IMG/VR virus record: IMGVR_UViG_3300035698_017305
Coordinates: 1 to 64,000 of that record
DNA: 64,000 bases
Source: a virus
Reading direction: 5' to 3' (one strand)
The notes under the pieces are model-generated. The model worked only from the letters and a program-made list of their open reading frames with translations. It had not been told where the DNA came from and did not search any database. Positions 30,670-38,060 of the stretch are shown here, piece by piece. The first letter of the stretch is position 1, and each line of letters opens with the position of its first letter. The position numbers and the translations under genes are program-made.

Positions 30670-31206
30670 TTATAGTTCCATCTCTAGATAGTCCAGGTCA
30701 GCAGCTTCCAATGGGATTTCCAGTTCCAACGCATTGAGTTTAGACAATCTGGCCTGCAACTCTCTCTTCCTCTTCTTCAGCCCCTTGATCTGGAGCTTTA
30801 TACTGGCACGGCTGTCCAAAGGTCTCACCTCTACCTCGGTGATTACCTTCAGCCCGCCGTTTACTTCAACGCTGCTTCTCTTGGATGCTTCCGATCCTTC
30901 CAGAGCTACATCACATAAACCCAGTAATTCCTCAGTGTTCTTGATATCCCGCACAGTTTCACCCACGCCGTTGTTTGTGTTGAACGCGGCGAGGTGTGTG
31001 TTAACCAAATTGGACACTCGGAATGCGGCCTTGACCTTGGGCAGATATGTATCGAAGTCATCCATCTCCCCACGGCCTTCTACCACTACCCCATCGTTTA
31101 AGACCTCATGGTAGGCTACTCTGAATCTGGATTTCCCCAGCAAGGCGTTAACCACCTGCATAATTTCATTCTTGATAGGTAACCATTCGTTCACCGTTTT
31201 TCTCAT
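30670..31206 (-). CDS. Coiled-coil protein of unknown function
   Basis: 178 residues. The N-terminal two-thirds is mixed alpha/beta (RFRVAYHEVLNDGVVVEG); the end is a strong coiled coil with heptad Leu (IKGLKKRKRELQARLSKLNA) and an acidic tail. The start is ATG behind AAGGAG. It stands alone between RNA genes. Confidence 0.7.
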   Translation of the reverse strand: MRKTVNEWLPIKNEIMQVVNALLGKSRFRVAYHEVLNDGVVVEGRGEMDDFDTYLPKVKAAFRVSNLVNTHLAAFNTNNGVGETVRDIKNTEELLGLCDVALEGSEASKRSSVEVNGGLKVITEVEVRPLDSRASIKLQIKGLKKRKRELQARLSKLNALELEIPLEAADLDYLEMEL

Positions 31207-31255
31207 ACGTTTTACTCCTTAATTGTACGTGGGCCCCTCTGCCTGTCAGAGTTAA

Positions 31256-31343
31256 GAGCATACCGGGATTCGAACCCAGACCAATGCCATAACAGGTAGG
31301 AATCGAACCTATGGGGGAAGCTAACCCGACCGACTCTTTGCTC
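31256..31343 (-). tRNA. Degenerate tRNA-like element with two T-loop motifs
   Basis: Acceptor GAGCAAA with TATGCTC (one mismatch) and T arm CTGGG-TTCGAAT-CCCGG. The middle contains a second ATAGG-TTCGATT-CCTAC hairpin; if that is the anticodon arm the anticodon would be CGA (Ser). The D arm is poor. It is either a diverged tRNA-Ser or a tRNA relic. Confidence 0.4.
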
Positions 31344-31398
31344 AAGGCCCTTTATTTATAGTAACATTCGTCCTGTTAGTGTGCATGTTTTTGGTTAC

Positions 31399-31514
31399 TG
31401 TTGATGACCTGGGGCAGGATAGTTCTAGCCGCAGAGGGGCACCTAGATGCATCTAGATACTCCGTCCGTCCTTTCCGCCATGCTTGCAGAGGGCACTAAC
31501 ACAGGTCATCAACA
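31399..31514 (-). ncRNA. Long-range hairpin, possible noncoding RNA
   Basis: A perfect 13-bp pairing (TGTTGATGACCTG with CAGGTCATCAACA) encloses about 90 bases that contain the palindrome CTAGATGCATCTAG. It lies in the gene-free interval 31344-31686, between a tRNA-like element and the tmRNA. That interval also has an isolated T-arm-like hairpin (CTTAGG-TTCGATT-CCTAAG) near 31660. Confidence 0.4.
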
Positions 31515-31686
31515 ATATTGTTTCAGGCAGGAGGCAACCTACCGAGGGACTGTAACTCCCGAGGGTGTGCCAAGGGCGCAGGCGCTGCGGGATATCAGCT
31601 CCCTCAACTTTGTCTCCGGAGACTCTATTGAGTTTGCTCTAGACAGTATCATCTTAGGAATCGAACCTAAGCTCCATGCCCTTGTA

Positions 31687-32040
31687 TGGTGGAGGTGGCG
31701 GGAATCGAACCCGCGTCCGCGAACACTTACCGTGCTCATCTACGTGTGTGTCCAACCTTTCTATCCTGAAAGACATGGTTGGCAACGCTTTCAGGACCCC
31801 ACTGCCTTACCCGTGTGGGGAACACCGGGACGGGTTTTGTCAGCTATTACCCGATACTGACAACCGGGGAGTCTAAGGTGACGTTCTAGCCTACAGCGAC
31901 TCTCCGTAGGTAGACCGCGCTACTCTCTAAGCAGCGATGGGAAGTTGATTTTCGGCAACTATCTAGGTTTGTTCTGTAACGTAGAACATCCGACACGCAA
32001 AGCACGACTCAATTATTCCCGTCGAATCCAGGTCACCCCC
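31687..32040 (-). ncRNA. ssrA: Transfer-messenger RNA (tmRNA)
   Basis: The 5' end GGGGGTGACCTGGATTCGAC and 3' end GGTTCGATTCCCGCCACC + TCCACCA are canonical tmRNA termini; GGGGGTG pairs with CACCTCC and CCA is encoded. The tag frame at 31927-31956 reads Ala-Glu-Asn-Gln-Leu-Pro-Ile-Ala-Ala and stops with TAG. It follows TAGTT, where the resume codon is expected. GC-rich helices downstream fit the pseudoknot ring. tmRNA rescues stalled ribosomes and tags the product for proteolysis. It lies 7 bases after tRNA-Glu on the same strand. Confidence 0.93.
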
Positions 32041-32046
32041 ATAAGA

Positions 32047-32118
32047 GCTCGGGACGGGACTTGAACCCGCGATCACCAGATTGAAAGTCTGGTGGCTTAA
32101 CCACTGGCCTACCCGAGC
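32047..32118 (-). tRNA. tRNA-Glu(TTC)
   Basis: 72 nt. Acceptor GCTCGGG/CCCGAGC, anticodon stem CCAGA/TCTGG, loop CTTTCAA, T loop TTCAAGT. It is directly upstream of the tmRNA. Confidence 0.93.
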
Positions 32119-32124
32119 AAAGCA

Positions 32125-32427
32125 CTATTTCTTTTTGGGTTTTATCTTAACCTTGACCAAACGCCGAAGCTCTACTGTATCTCCATCCAGTAAATCAAGC
32201 AAGCGTGTTTTGAGATTTTCGATCTTAGCCTTCAGCCCCTTCTTCTCACCTTCTGGTAGGGATGGTTCAGTTAACTTCTTGACATGCCGACGTACCTGAG
32301 CGGCTAGCTCTGCTGCCTTAGACTTACGTATGGACTCAGCTCTTACACTGACCTCGCACATCTCAAACAACTTAGAGGCGTCGGCTTTCTTTGCAGCAGC
32401 CTGTATCGCATCCCGAATATTTTCCAT
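32125..32427 (-). CDS. Small helical basic protein
   Basis: 100 residues, almost entirely helical and Lys/Arg/Glu/Ala-rich (AAELAAQVRRHVKKLTE; GLKAKIENLKTRLLDLL) with a Lys-rich C-terminus. The start is ATG with GGAACC upstream and a promoter-like box at 32467. It could be a nucleic-acid-associated coiled-coil protein. Confidence 0.65.
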   Translation of the reverse strand: MENIRDAIQAAAKKADASKLFEMCEVSVRAESIRKSKAAELAAQVRRHVKKLTEPSLPEGEKKGLKAKIENLKTRLLDLLDGDTVELRRLVKVKIKPKKK

Positions 32428-32466
32428 GGTGGAAGGTTCCTTTCCGTGTGATTTTGCTTCATATTC

Positions 32467-32475
32467 CTTATGTCA
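32467..32475 (-). promoter_or_regulatory. Promoter-like element (CCTGACATAAG)
   Basis: The minus-strand ATCCTGACATAAGGAATATG is 40 bases upstream of 32125-32427, right after a terminator. Confidence 0.5.
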
Positions 32476-32486
32476 GGATTTACAGC

Positions 32487-32510
32487 TAAAAAGCGGGGGG
32501 GTTCCCCCAC
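32487..32510 (-). terminator. Rho-independent terminator of the Ubl cassette
   Basis: GTGGGGG-AA-CCCCCC stem followed by GCTTTTTAGC on the minus strand, just after 32521-33576. Confidence 0.8.
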
Positions 32511-32520
32511 TTAATTCCAC

Positions 32521-33576
32521 TTATGCGGTAGTAAAGATCTGCTGAATCCTCTCATCTTCCCAGTATACTTTGGGTGGTTCCTTGCCAACCCACGGTGGGG
32601 GCAACTTTTCAAGATGAGAATGTCCTAGCAGAGCTTCATCATAAGGTCTGTCAAAGTCTAGACCTTCTAAGGCTCTCCATACAGGGAACAAATCCCGTAG
32701 GAATTGCTTGACCATGTAGCGTAGAGCCATGTTGTGCATGTGCCCCTTCCAACCCTTCTCATCCTTACGGGCGAGCAGGTCCTCCCTATGGGCAAGCCTG
32801 TAACGGTATTGATCATAGATTTGTCTGTAGCGTTTGTGACCACACTTAATCAGGTTAGCGGACATCACCCCGATCAACTTAGTTTTGAGCGTAGGGTTGA
32901 AGGTGATAGCCTTCTTTGTCTTCGTCTCACCCGCCGCATTAAGGTACTCCACATCAACCAAGTGCTCTGCTCTACGACTCCTGCCTAGCCCGTCCTTTGC
33001 AACGTCTAGACCTGCATACTTCCACAGACTGGATACGTGCCGTGCTTTGTGGATGTCAAACTCGGCGACTATGATACCACCCATGGCGGGGCCAATACCA
33101 CTGATACGTTCCAAGTATTCATTCCAGATAGGAAACTCTTCCAGCCCCATCCTGATAAGGCTTAGTTGTTCCCTTTCAACCCGTTCCAGCGCGACGTAGT
33201 GTTCCACTAGTTTGAGGGTGGCATAGTCTCCTATAACCCCGTCCCCTTCAAACTTGTGTGGTCTGATCCGTACAACGCCGTCTGTGATTCTCTTGTACGA
33301 CAGCTTCAGTGTCTTGAGGGTAGACTTGGCTTCCCCGCTGAGCTCATCCTTTTCAGCCTTCCCTGGGATCTTTCCGTTCTTGACCTTCCAGCTCTCTACC
33401 ACTCGGTTCCCCAGACCTATCCGTGTTTTCTGGATGTCCAGGTTCCCTCTGACCTGTGCTCTGAACCTCATTCGAGGTCCATCTGGGTCCACCACTGGGT
33501 CTGGAGGAGGAGCTTTTGCCTTCGGTTTGACCTTCGGTTTGACCTTGGATACCCTGGATTCTGCTGCTTCTCCCAT
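32521..33576 (-). CDS. IS110-family C-terminal (Transposase_20)-like protein
   Basis: A 351-residue protein. A basic, Pro-rich disordered start is followed by a helical region, then a helix-hairpin-helix-like block (ISGIGPAMGGIIVAEF), WKYAGLD and a long helical end. This is the order seen in the C-terminal domain of IS110/IS116 transposases; the N-terminal DEDD catalytic domain is missing, so it is unlikely to transpose. It is the last gene of the Ubl cassette and may be a DNA-binding partner or target. Confidence 0.65.
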   Translation of the reverse strand: MGEAAESRVSKVKPKVKPKAKAPPPDPVVDPDGPRMRFRAQVRGNLDIQKTRIGLGNRVVESWKVKNGKIPGKAEKDELSGEAKSTLKTLKLSYKRITDGVVRIRPHKFEGDGVIGDYATLKLVEHYVALERVEREQLSLIRMGLEEFPIWNEYLERISGIGPAMGGIIVAEFDIHKARHVSSLWKYAGLDVAKDGLGRSRRAEHLVDVEYLNAAGETKTKKAITFNPTLKTKLIGVMSANLIKCGHKRYRQIYDQYRYRLAHREDLLARKDEKGWKGHMHNMALRYMVKQFLRDLFPVWRALEGLDFDRPYDEALLGHSHLEKLPPPWVGKEPPKVYWEDERIQQIFTTA

Positions 33577-33585
33577 AAGTTCCTC

Positions 33586-34239
33586 CTACAAGGTGGTCAT
33601 AGTGGCGAAGTCCATACGCGTCACCTTGTTGAATGTTCCACCGTTGATGTGCTGTTTGATAACGCCTGTGATAATACACGCGATACCAAATGCTGTATAG
33701 ATGATTGCTCTTTCCGTGCACGGTGCAGGAGTAGCCTCACTACTGGGATAGAGATTCTTTTCGTACATCTCTATGTCATCTGGATCGGTGGGGTCCACAG
33801 CGTACACCTCAGCATACTCTGCTCCCATGCGGGCTTCGATGAATAGGGGGATGTTGAAGTTGGACTTGCAGGCATTCCATATCTTGATACGGGTATCCAT
33901 TGAGTCAACTGCTACCACCACGGTACCTTCCAACTTTTGACTGGTGTACCACATAGGTTTGGTAGTGAGGGACGTGTCATGGAAGCACTTGACGATTTCG
34001 TTCATCGCCACCACCTTCATCTTACCCAGGTCTTCCTTCCGGAACATTTGGTTGGGGAGGTTGTGTGCTTCCACCTTATCGTTATCCCATACCGTCACCT
34101 TGCTTACACCCATCTTAGTGAGGGCAAACGTGGTGGGTGAACCTATTCCACCGACTCCGATGATGTGGACTTCGTAGTCTTTGATGGCGTCGGCACGGAG
34201 AATTCCGCTTTGACGGCAATAGATATCGCTTGCGAGCAT
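33586..34239 (-). CDS. E1/ThiF-family adenylyltransferase, Ubl cassette 1
   Basis: A 217-residue protein. The nucleotide-binding loop GVGGIGS is at residues 28-34, VWDNDKVEAHNLPNQ follows and a candidate catalytic Cys is in APCTERA (C174). E1/ThiF enzymes adenylate the C-terminus of a ubiquitin-like protein and pass it to Cys. The size is that of a minimal single-domain E1. Its start lies 97 bases inside the JAB gene in another frame; the N-terminal RQSG supports the long start. Confidence 0.88.
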   Translation of the reverse strand: MLASDIYCRQSGILRADAIKDYEVHIIGVGGIGSPTTFALTKMGVSKVTVWDNDKVEAHNLPNQMFRKEDLGKMKVVAMNEIVKCFHDTSLTTKPMWYTSQKLEGTVVVAVDSMDTRIKIWNACKSNFNIPLFIEARMGAEYAEVYAVDPTDPDDIEMYEKNLYPSSEATPAPCTERAIIYTAFGIACIITGVIKQHINGGTFNKVTRMDFATMTTL

Positions 34240-35225
34240 TGTAGTATGTCCTTTAAGTGGGATTTCTTCGTGTACAAGTATTCATCTAGTTCAATGATAC
34301 CATTGTCACCTTCAGATTCGTTTATGAAGAGGTCATCAAGTAGCTCCATCATCTTTTCAGATGAAGCTTGGACGATGCTGGCTAGGCGATTTGAATCTCC
34401 GATGACAGGCTCTTCCTTAGGCATATCCACCCAAGTGTCCTCTATCTCATCTTTTACCTTTTCTGCCGCGAGATCTTCTGCCATGAGTTCTTCTTCGTCC
34501 CCTACTACGTGAAGACCCATTTCCGCCAGCTCGTCCTCCATTTTTTTTGCTAGAGACTCCTGTAGATGTGCATCCATCTCCAGGTCTCCATACTCATCCT
34601 CCATGTACATGTTGTGAGGACTGCATAAGCCACGGGGGTCACCCCTACCGTTGCCCCTAGCAGTACCGTTACCACCGGGCCATGGACCTCCTTGACCGTA
34701 GTGGTGGGTGTGTACAGGTAAGGCTCGTTTTACCTTCTCTTCAATCTCTGCTTTGGCTATAGCCATCTCATCTATATTCACCTTCAGCACTGGGGTGATG
34801 AGTACATTGCTAACTGTGAGTCGCAACGGTTTGTACACGTCCACCCTACAGGAGTATTCCCCCCTCTTGTTCATGCACAACGATATTAGGAACGTATCGT
34901 TCTTCAGATCGTCGTCGATGGTGGAGTCGTCTACTGATGAGAAGGCGGTGTCCATGTCAACGTGTGAGTGCTGCCATAGGCGTAGTAGCACAGGGTCTAC
35001 CCCCGCCTTGTCTAGGTCATACACTAACTTACCGACATCATCTTGGTCCATATCCGTAGAGGCCCCATGACATTCCTGCTTAGGCAGGTACACATCAGAT
35101 ATGTGGAGCTTATTTGGGCGGTTCTCATCTTGGTGCACAATCCCTAGAGAGGACATCTCAATAGGGCAGGCGCTTACCCAAGCTTTCAGCTTATCCCAAG
35201 CTTTCTGGTCAATAGTAATTTCCAT
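34143..35225 (-). CDS. JAB/MPN metallopeptidase with JAMM motif, Ubl cassette 1
   Basis: A 360-residue protein. The N-terminal JAB domain has Glu23 (PIEMSSLG) and the zinc motif H86-S-H88-x7-S96-x2-D99. These peptidases cleave after the Gly-Gly of ubiquitin-like proteins, to mature a precursor or remove it from targets. A Gly/Pro-rich linker follows near residue 190, then a strongly acidic C-terminal region that may bind partners. Encoded six bases after the E2-like gene. Confidence 0.88.
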   Translation of the reverse strand: MEITIDQKAWDKLKAWVSACPIEMSSLGIVHQDENRPNKLHISDVYLPKQECHGASTDMDQDDVGKLVYDLDKAGVDPVLLRLWQHSHVDMDTAFSSVDDSTIDDDLKNDTFLISLCMNKRGEYSCRVDVYKPLRLTVSNVLITPVLKVNIDEMAIAKAEIEEKVKRALPVHTHHYGQGGPWPGGNGTARGNGRGDPRGLCSPHNMYMEDEYGDLEMDAHLQESLAKKMEDELAEMGLHVVGDEEELMAEDLAAEKVKDEIEDTWVDMPKEEPVIGDSNRLASIVQASSEKMMELLDDLFINESEGDNGIIELDEYLYTKKSHLKDILQCSQAISIAVKAEFSVPTPSKTTKSTSSESVE

Positions 35226-35230
35226 ACAAT

Positions 35231-37648
35231 CTACTCCTGGTCTTCTTCTTCTTCTGGTTCTTGCTCTCTCAACGCTTCTACCAACTCGTCTCCAATGGCG
35301 TCCAACATGGCTGCCGAGACAGTCCCTGCGTCTATGACAGCGGGTACCGGTGGTATTCTGAGTGTTGCCTCATTCAGTACTCTATGTACGGCCTGTATCG
35401 CCGCATCCCTAGCTGGGGTTTCCTCAGTCATAATTGACGGTGATATAACTATAGGCTCAAGTGCCTCACCTTCTGCGTCCAGGGCGGCTTGGAAACTATC
35501 CCTCATACCCTGTAACTCTGGGGAACCTTGTGCTAGCTCTACTATGCTTGGGTCTATCTCCAACACATCCTCAAGGGACTCCCCACTGCAACGGTCTACT
35601 TGCTCAACCGCAGAATCAACCTCAGCTATGTAATTCATAACTTCTTGGGCTCCTGGACTGTCCAGTGGGCCATACGGTACCGGTTCCTCATCTGCCATGT
35701 CCTCATCCCCAATGATCATCTCGTCTACAACCCTAGCAAACTCCCGGTCTTCCTCACTACGAATTTCAGTTGTTACACTAATCTCGTAAGGTTCAGCTCT
35801 CCCATATGACCAAGGCACAGTTGTTGAATCGTGGGCTGGAGGCATAGTCGGACTAGCGGCATCTACATGTCTCTGTGGAGCCCTGGGTGCTGCCACAAAC
35901 CCATACTGATTAAACCCATCACCACTGTCAGGTTGCCCCTCAACTACTTCAACTCCTACCTGCGGCGGTTCCACAGCGGCCTCAGATGCAGTTGAGTGTG
36001 CACATCTCGGGGATATGGTGCACCGAGCACAAGCTTGGGACCTATTTACCCTGTCGTAACAGAACTGTTGAGCAGCGACAATGGGGTAGTAGGGGCAGCC
36101 CGCTTGGTGGCATTCGGTACCCGATGAAGAAGATCCACTCACACGTCGTCTCTGTAAACAACTAATAGGTCCGGTCTCACCAATCTGTTGACCGTTTTGA
36201 CACGCGGTAATGCTCCGGTCTGTCCCTTCAGTGCAGTCATCCCTACTAGAACAAGTAGCACACTGAGACCAGTCACCTTCTTCTTCTAGATACTCAGCGC
36301 ACCTAGTGTAGCCAGAGTCGAAGTGGGGGCAATTCTCATCATCACAGACAGCGCAATCATGGTAACCGCTGTTTTCCCAACAACTATCCCGTCTGTTATC
36401 ATCGTCCTCATCTTCGTCATAGTCCTCATCATCACTGCCCCCATCACTGCCCCAGTTAGCAACCCTGACGTAGGAATCGTTGTCATTAGCATGGCGGAGG
36501 TAATCAGCTATTAGAGCCAATGCTGCCGCATACTCCTTGGTCTCTATCAGGTTCATTAACTGGTTGTCAATATTACCTAGGCAAGGGATACCAGAGTCAG
36601 AAATGTGCGGGTGACCAGAGCTCCGCCTGAACTTGGTGTCGTCCTGTTGATTTATCTTGAGGGCCCCAGTCCTGTCGTTGAGGGTTACCTCAAACCACCC
36701 CACGTCATACTTTACCCCATCATTCTCTCCAACGATGATGACCCTGGGGGTTGTGGCTACTATGTTGTCCTCTGATACCCTGATCTCTCTGTACACGTTG
36801 GGGATGAGTTTACACATAGCACCAAACTGGCCATCAAACTGAGACTTTTCCGAATCTTCAAAGTAGAGGTTGATGGACTTCATCTCTACCCTCTTCTTAT
36901 CACGCTCTCTACCCAGGACTAGGGCTTTTTGTCTCAGCTCCCTAATCTCGTGTCCAGCGGTGGTAATCTCCAGGTGAATGGCTGCAACCCTCTCCGATAC
37001 TGTCTTTCTACGCGTCCTGATGAAGTCCTCTTTGAGCTGTGTTGGGTCCCACACATGGTCTAACTCCTTGGTCAGCATCACCTCAATAGCCGCCCAAAGC
37101 CAGTTTACAGGGGCTTCTACGTCCGTACTGGACATATTTCGGAAACTTAGGGGTAAGAAGATATGACTACCCCCGTAAGAGAATCCGAAAAGTCCCGCCT
37201 CTTCTACTGGCGGGATTAGCTCAAAGGGTGTGCCTTCGTTTACATGCAAGGCTGTGTTGTATGGGCTTGAAATGACTCGTACCCCAGCCCCCAGGATTCT
37301 CCTTTTGGTCGCGTTTAGATCAGAGTAGAACTTAGCGTAATCAAATACTTTCGTTTTGACCTCAATGATCTTGTCCTTGACCTCGGTCCTGAACGTCTTC
37401 ATATCTCCTGACGTGTTGGATTGTACATATAGATGTAGTCCACGCCTCAGTACCATGTACCCTTCCGGATCTCGGTTGGTATACCCTTCAATCGGGTGAT
37501 CCCCAGCTAGTAACCGGGATAGTGGCTGTTGTAAGTCACATTCCGTATAGATGATTGGGATCCCCTTACTTGAGGAGAAGAACTCTAGTTGAGCCTTTAG
37601 TGCTGGGGGTGGTGCCGTTGTTGTGTTTTGTATCTCCGCTGTCGGCAT
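35231..37648 (-). CDS. E2-like protein with coiled coil and Cys-rich tail, Ubl cassette 1
   Basis: 805 residues from the ATG at 37648, behind GGGAGGAA. The central domain carries HPHISDSGIPCLGN, with His346, His348 and candidate catalytic Cys356; this HPH...G.[PI]C.G motif marks bacterial E2/RWD-fold proteins in Ubl operons. A coiled coil precedes it (about residues 205-255). After residue 420 comes a very acidic stretch, then about 18 Cys spread over 150 residues in CxxC-type pairs, perhaps several zinc knuckles acting like an E3. The final 200 residues are acidic and low-complexity. Confidence 0.78.
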   Translation of the reverse strand: MPTAEIQNTTTAPPPALKAQLEFFSSSKGIPIIYTECDLQQPLSRLLAGDHPIEGYTNRDPEGYMVLRRGLHLYVQSNTSGDMKTFRTEVKDKIIEVKTKVFDYAKFYSDLNATKRRILGAGVRVISSPYNTALHVNEGTPFELIPPVEEAGLFGFSYGGSHIFLPLSFRNMSSTDVEAPVNWLWAAIEVMLTKELDHVWDPTQLKEDFIRTRRKTVSERVAAIHLEITTAGHEIRELRQKALVLGRERDKKRVEMKSINLYFEDSEKSQFDGQFGAMCKLIPNVYREIRVSEDNIVATTPRVIIVGENDGVKYDVGWFEVTLNDRTGALKINQQDDTKFRRSSGHPHISDSGIPCLGNIDNQLMNLIETKEYAAALALIADYLRHANDNDSYVRVANWGSDGGSDDEDYDEDEDDDNRRDSCWENSGYHDCAVCDDENCPHFDSGYTRCAEYLEEEGDWSQCATCSSRDDCTEGTDRSITACQNGQQIGETGPISCLQRRRVSGSSSSGTECHQAGCPYYPIVAAQQFCYDRVNRSQACARCTISPRCAHSTASEAAVEPPQVGVEVVEGQPDSGDGFNQYGFVAAPRAPQRHVDAASPTMPPAHDSTTVPWSYGRAEPYEISVTTEIRSEEDREFARVVDEMIIGDEDMADEEPVPYGPLDSPGAQEVMNYIAEVDSAVEQVDRCSGESLEDVLEIDPSIVELAQGSPELQGMRDSFQAALDAEGEALEPIVISPSIMTEETPARDAAIQAVHRVLNEATLRIPPVPAVIDAGTVSAAMLDAIGDELVEALREQEPEEEEDQE

Positions 37649-37740
37649 GTTGGGTTCCTCCCTAAATAAAAGGTGGGGGTGGGGGAAAAGGAAGGGGGAG
37701 TGCTGTCCTCCCCACATCCTACGCATCCCCCCGGAATGCT

Positions 37741-37950
37741 TTAGTTTCCACCCTCGATCTTGGGCACGAGCTGAATGGTGTCCTCTTCCCCGATCTGGAC
37801 AGTGGGGGAGGCTTCTTCACCGTTGAGCAAGACGCGGAATCCTGAGCGATCCAGTTGGGCAGCGGCCAGGGCATCCTGAATTGTAGCGCCCGGTTCCACT
37901 TCGACTTCTCTTGTGTTAGTACCCTGTTTCAACACTCTTACAGTGGCCAT
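37741..37950 (-). CDS. Ubiquitin-like (MoaD/ThiS-type beta-grasp) protein
   Basis: 69 residues from the ATG at 37950 with AAGGAG upstream. The strand-helix-strand order of a beta-grasp fold is visible: ATVRVLKQG, REVEVEPGATIQDALAAA, FRVLLNGEEA, DTIQLVPK. It ends EGGN, so one residue follows the Gly-Gly and would have to be removed, probably by the JAB peptidase encoded two genes on. It heads the operon with E2-like, JAB and E1 genes. Confidence 0.85.
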   Translation of the reverse strand: MATVRVLKQGTNTREVEVEPGATIQDALAAAQLDRSGFRVLLNGEEASPTVQIGEEDTIQLVPKIEGGN

Positions 37951-37997
37951 GTTTTCTCCTTCTTTCCCAGGTATGAATTGGGGTTTACGTTGACCCA

Positions 37998-38006
37998 CTT
38001 ATGGCA
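37998..38006 (-). promoter_or_regulatory. Promoter-like element of the Ubl cassette (TGCCATAAG)
   Basis: The minus-strand CCTGCCATAAGTGGGTC is 48 bases upstream of the Ubl gene. It matches the recurring extended -10 box and is divergent to the plus-strand glycan operon. Confidence 0.55.
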
Positions 38007-38028
38007 GGCTTTTTCTTATATTCTCTAC

Positions 38029-38038
38029 ATGCTATACT
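38029..38038 (+). promoter_or_regulatory. Plus-strand extended -10 (TGCTATACT)
   Basis: TGCTATACT is 23 bases upstream of the glycan-operon start. The -35 region is T-rich (CTTTTTC). Confidence 0.5.
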
Positions 38039-38060
38039 CGGGGCGGAGGGTTATAATTCA

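Noticed and set aside
31447-31860. Plus-strand frame across the tmRNA region
   Set aside because: It is antisense to the tmRNA 3' end and contains translated T-arm sequence; no ribosome binding site.
32521-33576. Functional IS110 transposon
   Set aside because: The catalytic DEDD domain is missing and no flanking element ends are visible.
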